This document shows positions 36,063 to 47,331 of a stretch of 64,000 nucleotides of DNA, piece after piece. Position 1 is the first letter of the stretch. Each line of letters begins with the position of its first letter. Location of the stretch: the NCBI RefSeq assembly GCF_028471945.1, contig NZ_CP110128.1:6289001-6353000 (forward strand), given 5' to 3'. The DNA is from Pseudomonas sp. WJP1 (GTDB lineage: Bacteria; Pseudomonadota; Gammaproteobacteria; Pseudomonadales; Pseudomonadaceae). The position numbers and the translations under genes were made by a program. Under the pieces are notes generated by a model. That model searched no databases, was not told the origin of the DNA, and saw only the letters and a program-made list of their open reading frames with translations.

Positions 36063-36773
36063 ATGACCCAAGCACTCATCGAACTGTCCGACCTGGGCTT
36101 CAGCTGGCCCGGTCACCCACCGCTGCTGGATATCCCGGCGTTTCGCCTGGAGCCCGGAGAAACCCTGTTCCTCAAGGGCCCCAGCGGCAGCGGCAAGACC
36201 ACCCTGCTCGGCCTGCTCGGTGGCGTGCAAAAGCCCGATCGCGGCAGCATTCGCCTGCTCGGCCAGGAGCTGACCGCACTCTCGGCCGGTGCCCGCGATC
36301 ACTTTCGCGTCGATCACACCGGCTACATCTTCCAGCAGTTCAACTTGCTGCCGTTTCTGTCAGTGCGCGAGAACGTCGAACTGCCCTGCCACTTCTCCAA
36401 ATTGCGCGCCCAGCGGGCGAAGCAGCGCCATGGCAGCATTGATCAGGCCGCCGCCACCCTGCTCGCCCACCTGGGTTTGAAGGACGACAACATCCTCGCT
36501 CGTCGCGCCGACTCCCTGTCCATCGGCCAGCAACAACGGGTGGCCGCCGCGCGCGCGTTGATCGGTCAACCGGAACTGGTGATCGCCGACGAGCCGACCT
36601 CGGCCCTCGACTACGACGCCCGGGAGAACTTCATTCGCCTGCTGTTCGCCGAATGCCGCGAAGCCGGGTCGAGCCTGTTGTTCGTCAGCCATGACCAGAG
36701 CCTGGCACCGCTGTTCGATCGCCACCTGTCGCTGGCCGAACTCAATCGCGCCGCCACGTCTGCAGAGGTCTGA
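36063..36773 (+). CDS. ABC transporter ATPase (LolD/MacB type)
   Basis: The 236-residue protein has Walker A G-P-S-G-S-G-K-T-T (39-47), signature L-S-I-G-Q-Q-Q-R and Walker B L-V-I-A-D-E-P. It belongs to the MacB/LolD branch, which moves lipoproteins or drugs or transmits force rather than importing solutes. It pairs with the FtsX-like permease that starts 1 base after its stop. In this cluster it is thought to serve zinc homeostasis. The transported substance is unknown. Confidence 0.92.
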   Translation: MTQALIELSDLGFSWPGHPPLLDIPAFRLEPGETLFLKGPSGSGKTTLLGLLGGVQKPDRGSIRLLGQELTALSAGARDHFRVDHTGYIFQQFNLLPFLSVRENVELPCHFSKLRAQRAKQRHGSIDQAAATLLAHLGLKDDNILARRADSLSIGQQQRVAAARALIGQPELVIADEPTSALDYDARENFIRLLFAECREAGSSLLFVSHDQSLAPLFDRHLSLAELNRAATSAEV

Positions 36774-36774
36774 G

Positions 36775-38040
36775 ATGTATCTGTTTCGTCTTGCCATGGC
36801 CAGCCTGGCTAACCGCCGCTTCACCGCGATCCTCACCGCGTTCGCCATTGCCCTATCGGTGTGCCTGCTGCTGGCCGTGGAACGGGTGCGCACCGAGGCC
36901 AAGGCCAGCTTCGCCAGCACCATCAGCGGCACCGACCTGATCGTCGGCGCGCGTTCCGGCTCGGTCAACCTGCTGCTGTACTCGGTATTCCGCATCGGCA
37001 ACGCCACCAATAACATCCGCTGGGACAGCTTCGAACACTTCGCCAACAACCCGAAAGTGAAGTGGGCCATTCCCATGTCCCTCGGCGATTCCCATCGCGG
37101 CTATCGGGTGATGGGCACCACCGAGGCGTACTTCGAACACTACCAGTACGGCCGCCAGCAACACCTGGAACTGGCCGATGGCCGCGCCTTCGCCACCGAC
37201 CCGTTCGAAGTGGTGCTCGGTGCCGAAGTCGCGGATGCACTGCACTACAAACTCGGCGACAAGCTGGTGCTGGCCCACGGCGTGGCCGTGATCAGCCTGG
37301 TCAAGCATGACGACAAGCCATTCACCGTGGTCGGCATCCTCAAGCGTACCGGCACCCCGGTGGACCGCACGCTGCACATCAGCCTCGGCGGCATGGAGGC
37401 CATTCACGTCGATTGGCATAACGGCGTGCCGGCCCGGGGCAACGGCCGGATCAGCGCCGATCAGGCGCGCAACATGGACCTGACGCCCCAGGCGATCACC
37501 GCGTTCATGCTTGGCCTCAACAGCAAGATTTCGACCTTTGCCTTGCAGCGCGAAATCAATGAATTCCGTGGCGAACCGATGCTGGCGATCCTGCCGGGCG
37601 TTGCGCTGCAGGAGTTGTGGAGCTTGATGAGCACGGCGGAAAAAGCCTTGTTCGTGGTGTCGCTGTTCGTGGTGCTGACCGGGTTGATCGGCATGCTCAC
37701 GGCAATTCTCACCAGTCTCAACGAACGCCGACGGGAGATGGCGATCCTGCGTTCGGTGGGCGCGCGGCCGTGGCATGTCGCGACACTGCTGGTGCTGGAG
37801 GCGTTCGCCCTGGCGCTGGCCGGCGTGGTGGCCGGCGTGGCGCTGCTTTACGTGTGCATCGCGGCGGCCCAGGGTTACGTGCAAGCCAAATACGGACTGT
37901 TTCTGCCACTGGCGTGGCCAAGTGAATATGAATGGACGCTACTCGGTGGCATCCTGATCGCTGCGTTGCTGATGGGCAGCGTGCCTGCCTGGCGCGCCTA
38001 TCGCCAATCCCTGGCCGATGGCCTGTCGATCCGTTTATGA
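36775..38040 (+). CDS. ABC transporter permease (FtsX/MacB fold)
   Basis: The start is ATG 36775 (M-Y-L-F-R-L-A-M-A-S-L-A-N-R-R-F), one base after the ATPase stop. The 421-residue protein has one N-terminal membrane helix (about 17-37), a large periplasmic domain and three C-terminal helices (from about 285). N-E-R-R-R-E-M-A-I-L-R-S-V-G-A-R is the coupling helix typical of the FtsX/MacB family. Confidence 0.92.
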   Translation: MYLFRLAMASLANRRFTAILTAFAIALSVCLLLAVERVRTEAKASFASTISGTDLIVGARSGSVNLLLYSVFRIGNATNNIRWDSFEHFANNPKVKWAIPMSLGDSHRGYRVMGTTEAYFEHYQYGRQQHLELADGRAFATDPFEVVLGAEVADALHYKLGDKLVLAHGVAVISLVKHDDKPFTVVGILKRTGTPVDRTLHISLGGMEAIHVDWHNGVPARGNGRISADQARNMDLTPQAITAFMLGLNSKISTFALQREINEFRGEPMLAILPGVALQELWSLMSTAEKALFVVSLFVVLTGLIGMLTAILTSLNERRREMAILRSVGARPWHVATLLVLEAFALALAGVVAGVALLYVCIAAAQGYVQAKYGLFLPLAWPSEYEWTLLGGILIAALLMGSVPAWRAYRQSLADGLSIRL

Positions 38041-38050
38041 GGATGTTGAA

Positions 38051-38569
38051 ATGCCCCGCGCCGTCTTTGCGCTGTTGATGCTGGTCGCCTTGCCGTTGTG
38101 GGCAGCTGCGCCGAAAGAGCTGACCTGGTCGGAAATGATCCCGCCGGATGCGGCGCCGGAAGTGCCGAACATGACGCCGCTGCACGACCTGTCGAAAATG
38201 AGCGATGCCCTGTCCGCCGAATCGGCGCCGGCAGCGAAGCAGGACATGCCCAACGCGCCGGTGGTCAAGGCCCTCGACGGGCAGAATATTCGCTTGCCGG
38301 GCTACATCGTGCCGCTGGAAGTGAGTGAAGAAGGTCGTACCACGGACTTTCTGCTGGTGCCGTATTTCGGCGCCTGCATTCACGTACCGCCACCGCCGTC
38401 GAATCAGATCGTGCATGTCAAAAGCGCAGTCGGCGTGAAGCTCGACGAGCTGTATCAACCGTACTGGATCGAGGGTGCGATGCAGGTCAAGCCATCCACC
38501 AGCGAGTTGGCGGATGCCGGTTACCAGATGGAAGCGGACAAGATCTACCTGTATGAGTTGCCGGAGTGA
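38051..38569 (+). CDS. DUF3299 periplasmic protein of the zinc cluster
   Basis: The start is ATG 38051, with AGGA upstream. The 172-residue protein has a signal peptide (M-P-R-A-V-F-A-L-L-M-L-V-A-L-P-L-W-A-A-A). The rest contains the DUF3299 pattern L-P-G-Y-I-V-P-L-E, F-L-L-V-P-Y-F-G-A-C-I-H-V-P-P-P-P and N-Q. The C-I-H-V-P-P-P-P segment suggests a metal- or haem-binding role, untested. It is the last gene of the cluster, 10 bases after the permease. Confidence 0.85.
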   Translation: MPRAVFALLMLVALPLWAAAPKELTWSEMIPPDAAPEVPNMTPLHDLSKMSDALSAESAPAAKQDMPNAPVVKALDGQNIRLPGYIVPLEVSEEGRTTDFLLVPYFGACIHVPPPPSNQIVHVKSAVGVKLDELYQPYWIEGAMQVKPSTSELADAGYQMEADKIYLYELPE

Positions 38570-38599
38570 GTCCGGCATTCATGTGTTGCTTGATCGATC

Positions 38600-38629
38600 G
38601 TCATCGCGAGCAGGCTCGCTCCCACAGGG
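38600..38629 (-). repeat. Single REP element
   Basis: TCATCGCGAGCAGGCTCGCTCCCACAGGGA lies behind the DUF3299 gene. Confidence 0.7.
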
Positions 38630-38664
38630 AATCGGCTACAAAAACCAACTCCTTCCCACTTTCC

Positions 38665-38678
38665 TTGAGCTGAGTCAA
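38665..38678 (+). promoter_or_regulatory. Candidate ANR/FNR site upstream of ompW
   Basis: TTGAGCTGAGTCAA is a 14-base palindrome-like site close to the ANR consensus (TTGAT-N4-ATCAA). The two inner positions are G/C instead of T/A. It lies 65 bases before the ompW ATG. OprG, the P. aeruginosa OmpW homologue, is known to be ANR-controlled, which makes the site plausible. Confidence 0.45.
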
Positions 38679-38743
38679 AAGACCGAATCGTTAGCCGGCT
38701 TACCATTGGACATCGAACATTTTTAACGTCCTCTGGAGCCCCC

Positions 38744-39442
38744 ATGAACAAGTCCTTGCTCGGCGCCTCGCTGGTAGCGCTGGCGCTCGCTGCCCCGTTC
38801 GCCCATGCCCACGAAGCCGGCGACATCATCCTTCGTGCCGGTGCCATCACCGTCAACCCGAAGGCCGACAGTTCCACGGTCAAGGTCGACCAAGGCCCGC
38901 TGAGCGGCGCCGACCTGGGTGGCAAGGCGACCATGAGCAGCGACACGCAATTGGGCCTCAACGTCGCCTACATGCTCACAAACCACTGGGGGATCGAACT
39001 GCTCGCGGCCACGCCGTTCGAGCATGACGTGAAACTCAAGGGCACCGCCCTGGGCGCAGCCAATGGCAAACTCGGCACGCTGAAACACCTGCCACCGACC
39101 CTCAGCGTCGTGTACTACCCGCTGGATGCCAAATCCGACTTCCAGCCGTATCTCGGCGCCGGTATCAATTACACCTGGATCTACGACGAGCATGTCGGCA
39201 GCGAAGCCCAGGCCAACGGTTTCAGCAATTTCAAGGCAGAAAACTCCTGGGGCATGGCGTTCCAGGTCGGTGCGGACTACATGATCACCGACAACATCAT
39301 GCTCAACGCCCAGGTGCGTTACATCGACATCGATACCCGCGCCACCGTGGAAAACGACGCCGTGGCGCCGGGCACCCGGGCACGGGTGAACGTGGATGTC
39401 GATCCGTTCATCTACATGGTCGGTCTGGGTTACAAGTTCTAA
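38744..39442 (+). CDS. ompW: OmpW-family outer-membrane protein
   Basis: The 232-residue protein has a signal peptide (1-22, ending A-H-A-H). It has an eight-strand barrel pattern with G-D-I-I-L-R-A-G-A-I-T-V-N-P, P-P-T-L-S-V-V-Y-Y-P-L, Y-L-G-A-G-I-N-Y-T-W and the terminal Y-M-V-G-L-G-Y-K-F with C-terminal Phe. OmpW/OprG forms a narrow channel for small hydrophobic molecules. An intrinsic terminator follows at 39560. Confidence 0.95.
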   Translation: MNKSLLGASLVALALAAPFAHAHEAGDIILRAGAITVNPKADSSTVKVDQGPLSGADLGGKATMSSDTQLGLNVAYMLTNHWGIELLAATPFEHDVKLKGTALGAANGKLGTLKHLPPTLSVVYYPLDAKSDFQPYLGAGINYTWIYDEHVGSEAQANGFSNFKAENSWGMAFQVGADYMITDNIMLNAQVRYIDIDTRATVENDAVAPGTRARVNVDVDPFIYMVGLGYKF

Positions 39443-39466
39443 GCGGTATTCACGTGGTGGTGAATT

Positions 39467-39552
39467 GATCGTTCCAACGCGAAGCAAAGGAATGCAGCCA
39501 GGGACGCAGAGCGTCCCTTGAGGCATTCCCACACTGAGCGTGGGAACGATCT
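39467..39552. repeat. Inverted-repeat intergenic element (GTGGGAACGATC type)
   Basis: A nested palindromic element: the outer arms are GATCGTTCCAACGC and GCGTGGGAACGATC, and the inner hairpin is GGGACGCAGAGCGTCCC at 39501-39517. It is a different family from the REPs above and is common in Pseudomonas intergenic regions (from memory). Confidence 0.7.
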
Positions 39553-39559
39553 GCATACC

Positions 39560-39582
39560 AAAGGCGCCGACAGGCGCCTTTT
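39560..39582 (+). terminator. Rho-independent terminator behind ompW
   Basis: AAAGGCGCC, a 4-base loop and GGCGCCTTTT form a perfect stem followed by T. The group II intron relic begins 6 bases later. Confidence 0.85.
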
Positions 39583-39588
39583 CTGTTG

Positions 39589-39790
39589 GTGCGCCATGCA
39601 TGGTGCGTTGCGCGCAAGCGCAACCAGCTTGGCTGTGGCGCCCATGCTGGGGACTTGGAGGTGAAAGTCCTACACACCTGGCAAGGGGAAGTGTTAGCCG
39701 AAGGCAAGGGTGTCGCAAGCCAGCCTCAGGCGTGCGTATCAGCGCGCAGTCAGCAAATCGATCCCACTATCTGGTTTACCGCTCGTCTTT
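39589..39790 (+). mobile_element. Group II intron relic, 5' (domain I) part
   Basis: The segment starts GTGCGCC and contains GGAGGTGAAAGTCC (39657-39670) and AGTGTTAGCCGAAGGCAAGGG (about 39690-39710). I recognise these as conserved pieces of domain I of bacterial group II introns. It is directly behind a terminator and is not followed by an intact intron-encoded protein. A matching reverse-transcriptase fragment lies at 40463-40650. The exact 5' end is inferred from the GTGCG start. Confidence 0.6.
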
Positions 39791-39808
39791 TTTCGACGCA
39801 AGGTTGAC

Positions 39809-39834
39809 GCCTACTGTCAGGTTTGACAGTAGGC
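39809..39834. repeat. Perfect 11-bp hairpin upstream of the orphan gene
   Basis: GCCTACTGTCA and TGACAGTAGGC flank a 4-base loop. No T run follows. It stands at the joint between intron relic and the AT-rich insert, 77 bases before the orphan ATG. It may be an insertion end, an operator or an mRNA leader structure. Confidence 0.6.
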
Positions 39835-39911
39835 AGGGAGTATTCAATGCCCTATAAATTCACGGCAGCAAATTATTCTTTAGCAAGGCACGTCACGAAG
39901 GGAGATTCGTT

Positions 39912-40355
39912 ATGTCACAGATTTCATTAAAGTCGAGGGATATCGCAACAGGAGAGTTTCACGCGACGGCTAACGGGGAAAATTGCTCTCTTGATATAAG
40001 TCAAATGTTTATGAGCCGCGATGAATTTTCACCTGACGGAATGTGGTTTCAGATATATTTCAAGGAGTCTGATGACAAAAATAATAGAATTAATTTGACT
40101 ATTTACAATATAGAAAAAATACAGAAGGGTGACGTATATCCCTTTGTAAGTATGTGGGATGCTCCTGTTGGGATGGTTTTTGCTTTCGGTGCTGCTTACC
40201 TTCCCAACGGGGCTACAACATTCATGACTGAAGGGGAGTTTCAGGTTACAGAGTTGGATCGCAATGCAGGCGTTATACACTTTAACTTCAAAGCCTATGG
40301 CAATCCTATTTTTCCTGTGATAAAGGGGGCAGCCAAACTCAAAGGCTCTTTTTAG
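39912..40355 (+). CDS. AT-rich orphan gene inside the intron relic, 147-residue protein of unknown function
   Basis: A convincing ribosome site (AAGGGAG, 8 bases before ATG) and an uninterrupted frame support this gene. The protein has no signal peptide. It reads like an alternating beta-sheet domain: K-S-R-D-I-A-T-G-E-F-H-A-T-A, M-W-F-Q-I-Y-F-K-E, N-R-I-N-L-T-I-Y-N-I-E, E-G-E-F-Q-V-T-E-L-D and V-I-H-F-N-F-K-A-Y-G, ending I-K-G-A-A-K-L-K-G-S-F. Base composition is much more AT-rich than every neighbour, so it was acquired. It sits where the first half of the intron-encoded reverse transcriptase would be expected. No family was recognised. Confidence 0.75.
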   Translation: MSQISLKSRDIATGEFHATANGENCSLDISQMFMSRDEFSPDGMWFQIYFKESDDKNNRINLTIYNIEKIQKGDVYPFVSMWDAPVGMVFAFGAAYLPNGATTFMTEGEFQVTELDRNAGVIHFNFKAYGNPIFPVIKGAAKLKGSF

Positions 40356-40462
40356 CTTGCTCGCTGAATTAGTACAAGTTGAGATTACCTAGCCCTGAGA
40401 TAGGCTTACAACTGTTTAACTTCAACGCCCGATGGATCGCATTGGACGCTTTTTATTTCAAA

Positions 40463-40650
40463 GTCCGGTGCGGTCGCTCGCCCTTATCTCGAGGCCGGGG
40501 GTGATGTCGGACGGCATCGCCAGTCGACGCCAGGAAGGGACGCCGCAAGGCGGCCCGCTCTCGCCGTTGCTGTCGAATATCCTGCTCAACGAATTCGGTC
40601 GCGAGCTGGAGCGGCGGGGCCATTGATTTGTACGTTATTCCAATGAGGAC
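40463..40650 (+). pseudogene. Group II intron reverse transcriptase/maturase fragment
   Basis: The fragment shows Y-L-E-A-G in one frame, then after a one-base shift in a G run (about 40496-40501) V-M-S-D-G-I-A-S-R-R-Q-E-G-T-P-Q-G-G-P-L-S-P-L-L-S-N. It continues E-F-G-R-E-L-E-R-R-G-H, and then a TGA stands where functional enzymes continue R-F-V-R-Y-A-D-D; the bases behind the stop still read F-V-R-Y. A frameshift, a stop and the loss of both ends show that it is dead. The Y-A-D-D catalytic box itself is mutated (Y-S-N-E-D). Confidence 0.85.
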
Positions 40651-40775
40651 ACGTAATCAGATGGGCTTGGGGATCGACGAAGGACGCACTTATAGATCAG
40701 CGTCCAGTGGGCAAGGCACATGGGGGAAGTCGGGGGCGTCACATAGGAATCAAGCGCCGCCGAAAAATCCGCCTC
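40651..40775. other. Tail of the intron relic, no gene
   Basis: Degraded sequence between the maturase fragment and the end of the epimerase gene. No terminator or intact intron domain V/VI was recognised, so the 3' end of the intron cannot be placed. Confidence 0.4.
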
Positions 40776-41708
40776 CTACTCGATCCCCAGCAACCGCGCC
40801 AGCCCCACACTCAACGGTGTCGGCTCGGGCGCTCTGAAGCGCTCCAGCAAACGCTGGTTGTTAGCCCGTGAATGACGAATGTCACCGGAGCGCGCCGGGC
40901 CGTAGCTCACCGGTGGCAGCTTGCCAACGACCACCTCGAGGGCAACAAGCATTTGCTTGAGACTGGTCGCCTGGTTCCAGCCAACGTTAACCGCGCCGTC
41001 TTCCACCTGGGGTTTCTCGATGGCCTGCACCAGCAAATCGACCAGATCCTCGACGTAGAGGAAATCCCGCGTCTGCTCGCCGTCGCCAAACACGGTGATC
41101 GGCAGGCCTTTCTGCGCGCGCTCGCTGAAAATGCTGATCACCCCTGAATACGGCGAGGACGGATCCTGGCGTGGGCCGAAGATGTTGAAGAAGCGAAAAA
41201 TCACCGGCTCCAGCCCATGCTCGCGCCGGTAGAAATCGAAGTATTGCTCGCTCGCCAGCTTGTCCGACGCGTAGGGCGTCAACGGCGCCTTGGGCGTGTC
41301 TTCATCGATCGACTCGCCTTCGCCATTGTTGCCGTACACCGCGGCACTGGAGGCGAACAACACGCGCTTGACGCCCGCTTGGCGCATGGCTTCACAGACA
41401 TTCAGCGAGCCGATGAAGTTGCTCTGGTGGGTCTTCACCGGGTCGTCCACCGACGCCTGTACTGACGCCACTGCCGCCAGGTGCGCCACGGCGCTGCAAC
41501 CGGCCATCGCACCGGCTACCAGGGCGGCATCGGCCACGTCGCCGACGATCAGCTCGACCTTGGGATTGTCCAGCGGCAGGTTGCTGCGTTTACCGGAAGA
41601 CAGATCATCGAGGATCCGTACCGAATAGCCCTTGGCGAGCAAGGCATCGGTGAGATGGGAGCCGATGAAGCCGGCTCCCCCGGTAATCAAAACGGGGCGA
41701 TCAGCCAT
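40776..41708 (-). CDS. NAD-dependent sugar-nucleotide epimerase/dehydratase (extended SDR)
   Basis: The start is ATG 41708 (M-A-D-R-P-V-L-I-T-G-G-A-G-F-I-G-S-H); the frame is open upstream inside the previous gene. The protein has 310 residues. The Rossmann motif is G10-G-A-G-F-I-G16, and the active-site Y-A-S-D-K has Tyr146 and Lys150. It has the look of UDP-glucose/UDP-GlcNAc 4-epimerase relatives used for lipopolysaccharide or exopolysaccharide. It overlaps the preceding gene by 8 bases. The exact sugar cannot be told. Confidence 0.88.
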   Translation of the reverse strand: MADRPVLITGGAGFIGSHLTDALLAKGYSVRILDDLSSGKRSNLPLDNPKVELIVGDVADAALVAGAMAGCSAVAHLAAVASVQASVDDPVKTHQSNFIGSLNVCEAMRQAGVKRVLFASSAAVYGNNGEGESIDEDTPKAPLTPYASDKLASEQYFDFYRREHGLEPVIFRFFNIFGPRQDPSSPYSGVISIFSERAQKGLPITVFGDGEQTRDFLYVEDLVDLLVQAIEKPQVEDGAVNVGWNQATSLKQMLVALEVVVGKLPPVSYGPARSGDIRHSRANNQRLLERFRAPEPTPLSVGLARLLGIE

Positions 41709-42585
41709 GACGATAGAACCTGTCCAGAAGACTCGGAAGGGCCGCACGCCAGGCGCGTGGCTTGATTCCGAAGGTGTGCAGAATTTTCTTGCAGGCCAGT
41801 ACCGCGTGCTGCGGTTCTTCCGCGGCGTCCGGTCGCGTGGCGTGAGCCTGGGCGGTCGGCGCTTCGATGGCCAGCGGGTGCAGGGCGCGGGCTTCGGTGA
41901 GAATCGCCTGCCCCAGGGCCAGCGGCGTGGTCGCCTCATGCCCGGCGTAGTGGTAGGTGCCCCACAGCGGCGCGCTGCAGTCCAGTTGCTTGAGCACCGA
42001 AATGATCACGCGGGCCGCGTCGTCCACCGGTGTCGGATTGCCCCGGCGGTCGTCGGCCATCAACAGTTCCTGTGCCTGCTCGGCGCGGCCAAGGAAGCGC
42101 CCGAGGGTGCCGTCGGGACTGTCATCGAGCAGCCAGCCGAAACGCAACAACACGTGTTGCGGGCAGGTGGCGCGCACGCTTTTCTCGATTCGCCACAAGG
42201 CCTGGCCACGCAGGCCCAGCGGCATTGGCTCGTCTTTTTCGCTGTAGGCCGTGGCCCGGGAGCCGTCGAACACGCGATAACTCGAGGGTTGCAGCAAAAC
42301 GATGTTGTGGTGCTGGCACAGTTCGGCCAGGCGCTCGATCGCCCGCTCCTGCCCGGCCAGGCGCTGTTCGCTGACCGCCTCCGCCTGGAACCAGTCGAAG
42401 TAGTAGGCGAGGTTGATCAACGCGTCCGGGCGGGTGTCGTCGAGCAGTTGCGTCAAGCTCGCGGCATCCCAGCCGTCTTGTGGTGGGCGGGGGGCGAGGA
42501 ATCCGATGTCTTCCTCCGCACCGAGGCGAATCAGCGCCTGCCCAAGGGCATTTCCGCCGCCCAGTAACATAAGGCGCATTCGCAT
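41701..42585 (-). CDS. RmlD-like sugar-nucleotide SDR lacking the YxxxK pair
   Basis: This is a 294-residue protein with an N-terminal L-L-G-G-G-N-A-L-G-Q-A-L Rossmann loop and the RmlD-type middle (Q-P-S-S-Y-R-V-F-D-G, Y-S-E-K-D-E-P-M-P-L-G). At the place of the catalytic Tyr and Lys it reads L-G-L-R-G-Q-A-L-W-R. The standard dTDP-4-dehydrorhamnose reductase chemistry is therefore unlikely. It may bind a sugar nucleotide without turning it over, or use another residue. It is coupled to the epimerase gene downstream, and the pair probably works on one surface sugar. Confidence 0.8.
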   Translation of the reverse strand: MRMRLMLLGGGNALGQALIRLGAEEDIGFLAPRPPQDGWDAASLTQLLDDTRPDALINLAYYFDWFQAEAVSEQRLAGQERAIERLAELCQHHNIVLLQPSSYRVFDGSRATAYSEKDEPMPLGLRGQALWRIEKSVRATCPQHVLLRFGWLLDDSPDGTLGRFLGRAEQAQELLMADDRRGNPTPVDDAARVIISVLKQLDCSAPLWGTYHYAGHEATTPLALGQAILTEARALHPLAIEAPTAQAHATRPDAAEEPQHAVLACKKILHTFGIKPRAWRAALPSLLDRFYRHG

Positions 42586-42910
42586 AGAGTCAGCAGGCCC
42601 AGTCTGATTGGAACGATGGCTTTATCGACAGCGCCCGCGGGCGATGTCGTCGATAGTTGCCGGAATCGTTGCATTTTGCGGGTTTAGTGCGCAACCGTCA
42701 TCCGTAAAGTGTAGATGTCCCGGTTTTGTAGTGCTGCTACTGGCCCCTTCGCTGGCAAGCCAGCTCCCACAGGGATCTTCTGTGGATGCAACATTTGTGA
42801 ACAATAGGGAACACTGTGGGAGCGGGCTTGCCCGCGATGGGGCCCTCAGGATCAACACAGATCCTGAGCGGTACTTGCATCTTCCCGCCCCCACCCGCAT
42901 AAATTGCCCC
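42586..42910. repeat. Intergenic region with a REP pair before lhr
   Basis: CCCCTTCGCTGGCAAGCCAGCTCCCACAGGG at 42744-42774 and its roughly inverted partner GTGGGAGCGGGCTTGCCCGCGATGG at 42816-42840 form an imperfect REPIN of two differing halves. The rest of these 325 bases shows no gene; the open frame running through it belongs to no recognisable protein. Confidence 0.65.
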
Positions 42911-47215
<4,305 letters not shown>

Positions 47216-47229
47216 TGTTGTCTGGTCTG

Positions 47230-47317
47230 GCCTCATCGCGAGCAGGCTCACTCCTACAGGGGATTTGTGGTGTACACAGATCCATTGTGGGAGCCAGCCT
47301 GCTGGCGATGGGGCCAT
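47230..47317. repeat. REP pair between lhr and the MscS gene
   Basis: TCATCGCGAGCAGGCTCACTCC and TGGGAGCCAGCCTGCTGGCGATGG are diverged halves of a REP doublet located between two converging genes. Confidence 0.7.
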
Positions 47318-47331
47318 CACAACCGACGAAT

